From the NCBI GenBank assembly GCA_002327985.1, contig DCVM01000034.1, forward strand, positions 3,044-19,557: a DNA stretch of 16,514 nucleotides, written 5' to 3'. Each line of letters starts with the position of its first letter. Positions within the stretch are counted from its first letter, which is position 1. Source of the stretch: Syntrophaceae bacterium UBA2188 (GTDB lineage Bacteria; Desulfobacterota; BSN033; UBA1163). This document shows, piece after piece, positions 13,740 through 16,514 of the stretch. Both the position numbers and the translations under genes were made by a program. The notes under the pieces were generated by a model. The model searched no databases and was not told the DNA's origin. It saw only the letters and a program-made list of their open reading frames with translations.

Positions 13740-16492
13740 TTCCCAAAGAATGTAAACGGCTGGCGGAGGTGGATTTTCCGATTGCGGTGGTGTCGAAACA
13801 CTCGGCACGGGAGAAATCTATCCGCCATGGCCATCCTTCAACATTGCATCTCTGGTGGGCAAGACGACCACTTGCTGCTTGTCGATCAATGCTGCTTGCA
13901 CTCCTTCTCCCGGACCCTTGCGATCCTCACTGTCCAGAGGATTTTAAAAGTAAAGCAAGAGAAATTTTACCAAAGGTTCAAGGAGCAGTTGGATCAAAAG
14001 ACGAAAATCTTCGGCAGTCTCTCCTTAGATTTATCGGTGCATTTTCCAACTGGGACCTTTCGACAAACCAAACCTATCTTGAAGTTGGCCGTGGGCTGGT
14101 AAAAGCTGCTCATCATGAAGAGACGCCATTGGTAGTAGATCCTTTCGCAGGAGGCGGATCGATCCCGCTGGAAGCCTTGCGGCTGGGTTGCGAAGTGTTC
14201 GCCAGCGACCTCAACCCCGTTGCCTGCCTCATCCTAAAGGTCATGCTGGCAGATATCCCGCGACATGGTCCTGGGCTGGCAGATGAATTAAATCGAGTTG
14301 GCAAAGAAATCAAGAAAGCCGCAGAGAAAGAATTGAAAGAATTCTATCCTGATGATCCAAATGGTTCGAAACCAATAGCCTACCTTTGGGCTCGAACGGT
14401 TCGATGCGAAGCACCAAATTGTGGCGCTGAGATTCCTCTCATGAGGTCATTTTGGCTCTGCAAGAAGGCAAATCGCAAATGGGCATTGAGATACACGGTC
14501 ATCAAATCTGTGGGGGATAAGCAAGCTTTACCTTCAATTGAATTTGAAATTTTTGAGCCTAAGAATGACAATGATATACCAGCCGGAACCATCACTCGAG
14601 CCAAAGCAACCTGCCTTTGTTGTGGAACGGTACTTTCTCCTGAGAGAGTGCGCGCCCAACTTGTGACCCAACAAGGTGGAGCGGATGTGATCTTTGATAA
14701 GAAAGGTAACCGTATCGGTGGTGCACTTCTGCTGGCTGTCGTGACTCTCATACAAGGGGAACAGGGACGGCACTACCGCCGGCCGACAGGACGGGATTAC
14801 GAGGCAATCTGGGAAGCCACGAGGCGACTGCACGAAATGAGTGCAAGCTTACATCGAAATGGATTGAGCTTGGTACCTGATGAGCCGACACCTGCCGGTG
14901 GAGGCTCGGGTGCTGGTCGAGCATTCTCTGTTCAGAGATACGGCATGATGACTTTCGGCGACCTCTTCACAGCGCGGCAAAAGCTAGCATTGGTTAATTT
15001 GGGAAAGCACGTAAGTAAGCTTACTGATGGAACAATAAAAACGTTACTGGCCTTCGGTGTTAGTAAGCAAAGTGACTTTAATTCAAGCCTCTCTCGTTGG
15101 GCAAACCACATGGAGAAAAGTGTTGCCACATTTGGTAGACAAGCTCTCCCGATTTTGTGGGATTGGGGAGAGGTGGTTCCGATTTCCAATGCCACCGGTG
15201 CTTTTGAAGTCGCTATAGATTGGATTCGCAAAGCATGCTCCACGATCATTTTGGCTTCAGATCAACACGGTCAATCAGAACTGGCAGATGCCTGCGAATC
15301 ACCGTTGCCAGATAATACCTGTGGTATCTGGTTTACCGATCCCCCTTATTACGATGCCATCCCCTATGCGGACCTTTCCGATTACTTCTTCGTTTGGTTC
15401 AAGCGAAGTCTACCAGGGCACTCCTTATTGCGCGATCCCTTTACTCAAGAGAATCCGCTGACTCCAAAAATCCGAGAGATTGTTCAGGATGAAGTAAAGG
15501 AGTCAAATGGCAAACCTAAAGACCGCGTCTTCTTTGAAGATATGATGGCAAAATCTTTCTCGGAAGGTGCCCGTGTTTTGAAAGATGACGGTATTGGGTG
15601 TGTAGTATTTGCTCACAAGACCACGGAAGGTTGGGAAGCGCTTCTCTCAGGCATGATTCGTGGTGGCTGGGTTATAACTGGTTCCTGGTCAATCGCGACT
15701 GAAAAGCCTGACCGCATGCGTGCCCAAGAGTCAGCCGCCTTGGGAGCGAGTGTCCATCTCGTGTGCCGGTCTCGACCCCCGAATGCACCAATAGGTGATT
15801 GGGGTGAGGTGCTTCGAGAACTCCCAAAGCGTGTGGGGGATTGGATGGAGCGCCTTCAATCTGAAGGTATTCGAGGAGCGGATCTTGTTTTTGCATGTAT
15901 TGGGCCTGCATTGGAAATCTACAGTCGGTACTCGAAAGTCGTGGATGCGGAGGAACGCGAGATTCCCTTGGGTGGGGATCCAGAAGCTTTGGAGCCTCAT
16001 CGCCGCGGTTTCCTTTCTTATGTCTGGGAGGTTGTTGGTCGAACAGCACTTGAGCACGTTCTTGGAACCGCGGAGGCAAAGGCTCGAAATAGCACAGCAG
16101 GGGCATTAGAAGAAGACGCTCGGCTTACCGCACTATTTCTCTGGACTCTCCAGAGTACGAATGGAAATGGGGCAAAAGGTATTGAAGAGGATTCTGAGGA
16201 TGATGAGGATAGCGACGAAGAAGAGGAAACACCAAAGAAAAAGAAACAGGGCTACAGCTTAATTTTTGATGTGGTTCGTCGATTTGCCCAACCACTTGGC
16301 ATTCATCTCCCTGAATGGGAGGGCAGGATCATCGAAACTGAGAAAGGTGTAGTCCATTTACTTTCAGTTAAGGACCGCGCCAAGCAACTCTTTGGTGAAG
16401 AGAGTGCACAAGCATTTGCGGAACGGTTTGAGCGAAGCCCCGAAGTTTCTTTACAACTGAAACTTTTCCCTGAGAGTGAAAGAGGTTCATAG
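13736..16492 (+). CDS. DUF1156 DNA adenine-N6 methyltransferase
   Basis: This 918-residue protein is a large amino-methyltransferase that transfers a methyl group from S-adenosylmethionine to DNA, most likely to adenine N6. The DUF1156 N-terminus is clear (FPIAVVSKHSAREKSIRHGH, HLWWARRPLAACRSMLLALL). The SAM-binding motif I is D135-PFAGGGS (135-142) and the catalytic motif IV is D535-P-P-Y538. About 390 residues lie between them. This middle region contains a putative zinc ribbon (C224-x4-C229 and C293-x2-C296) and probably the target-recognition part, which matches an alpha-like motif order. A strongly acidic linker (GIEEDSEDDEDSDEEEE, about 820-838) precedes a final ~75-residue domain. The start is GTG at 13736, overlapping the upstream stop as GTGA. 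In defence clusters DUF1156 enzymes supply self-marking. Such clusters often include a DUF499 ATPase, which if present would lie right of the window. Confidence 0.88.
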   Translation: MIPKECKRLAEVDFPIAVVSKHSAREKSIRHGHPSTLHLWWARRPLAACRSMLLALLLPDPCDPHCPEDFKSKAREILPKVQGAVGSKDENLRQSLLRFIGAFSNWDLSTNQTYLEVGRGLVKAAHHEETPLVVDPFAGGGSIPLEALRLGCEVFASDLNPVACLILKVMLADIPRHGPGLADELNRVGKEIKKAAEKELKEFYPDDPNGSKPIAYLWARTVRCEAPNCGAEIPLMRSFWLCKKANRKWALRYTVIKSVGDKQALPSIEFEIFEPKNDNDIPAGTITRAKATCLCCGTVLSPERVRAQLVTQQGGADVIFDKKGNRIGGALLLAVVTLIQGEQGRHYRRPTGRDYEAIWEATRRLHEMSASLHRNGLSLVPDEPTPAGGGSGAGRAFSVQRYGMMTFGDLFTARQKLALVNLGKHVSKLTDGTIKTLLAFGVSKQSDFNSSLSRWANHMEKSVATFGRQALPILWDWGEVVPISNATGAFEVAIDWIRKACSTIILASDQHGQSELADACESPLPDNTCGIWFTDPPYYDAIPYADLSDYFFVWFKRSLPGHSLLRDPFTQENPLTPKIREIVQDEVKESNGKPKDRVFFEDMMAKSFSEGARVLKDDGIGCVVFAHKTTEGWEALLSGMIRGGWVITGSWSIATEKPDRMRAQESAALGASVHLVCRSRPPNAPIGDWGEVLRELPKRVGDWMERLQSEGIRGADLVFACIGPALEIYSRYSKVVDAEEREIPLGGDPEALEPHRRGFLSYVWEVVGRTALEHVLGTAEAKARNSTAGALEEDARLTALFLWTLQSTNGNGAKGIEEDSEDDEDSDEEEETPKKKKQGYSLIFDVVRRFAQPLGIHLPEWEGRIIETEKGVVHLLSVKDRAKQLFGEESAQAFAERFERSPEVSLQLKLFPESERGS

Positions 16493-16514
16493 ACACAGGG
16501 ACGTAGTTGAAAAT

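Noticed and set aside
13782..14102. Plus-strand open frame of 106 codons inside the methylase gene
   Set aside because: It is an alternate-frame shadow of the well-supported DUF1156 coding sequence.

Overview
This window looks like a bacterial accessory region (a defence island) from an anaerobic, environmental, Desulfobacterota-like genome. That assignment is an inference of low to moderate confidence. It rests on moderate GC, ordinary bacterial promoters and Shine-Dalgarno sites, and spacers crowded with dispersed G-rich palindromes of a kind I associate with such genomes. There are no rRNA, tRNA, CRISPR or transposase genes.

Layout, left to right. (1) 1-803: gene-poor spacer with palindromic repeats, one intrinsic terminator (333-357) and a decayed copy of a short gene (484-664). 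(2) 804-2371: a type IV toxin-antitoxin pair, AbiEi/AbiEii, with a clear promoter and a palindrome over the -10 box. (3) 2372-4868: an AlbA_2/Schlafen-like protein gene with a GHKL-type ATPase domain (3222-4613). It is preceded by an orphan 3' end of a NO VEIN-type helicase gene (3026-3178), and the whole segment is bracketed by two directly repeated copies of a roughly 190-bp sequence. (4) 4869-6216: more spacer, with a winged-helix fragment, short-period repeats and two further copies of the short gene, one immediately behind a promoter and a strong terminator-like hairpin. (5) 6217-16492: five same-strand genes that look like one defence system: a PUA/EVE-like protein, a 1155-residue SNF2-family helicase with a C-terminal DUF3883/NO VEIN (PD-(D/E)XK-like) domain, a PLD-fold protein with a degenerate HKD motif, a HerA/DUF87-type ATPase with six predicted N-terminal membrane helices, and a DUF1156 DNA adenine methyltransferase.

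How the genes may work together (inference): the DUF1156 enzyme would mark self DNA and the EVE-like protein could read a modified base. The SNF2-NO VEIN helicase would translocate on, and perhaps cut, unmodified DNA, with the PLD-fold protein as a structural partner. The membrane-anchored HerA-type ATPase would place a DNA pump at the cell envelope, where phage DNA enters. The first three genes overlap or nearly so (13 and 4 nt), and so do the last two (4 nt). The two blocks are separated by a second orphan tail of a NO VEIN helicase gene (11301-11477), which marks a recombination scar inside the operon. The set resembles DISARM and the DUF1156-helicase-PLD clusters of defence islands but is not a textbook DISARM: no DrmA or DrmB is visible. 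The methyltransferase ends 22 bases before the window edge, so more of the operon may lie downstream.
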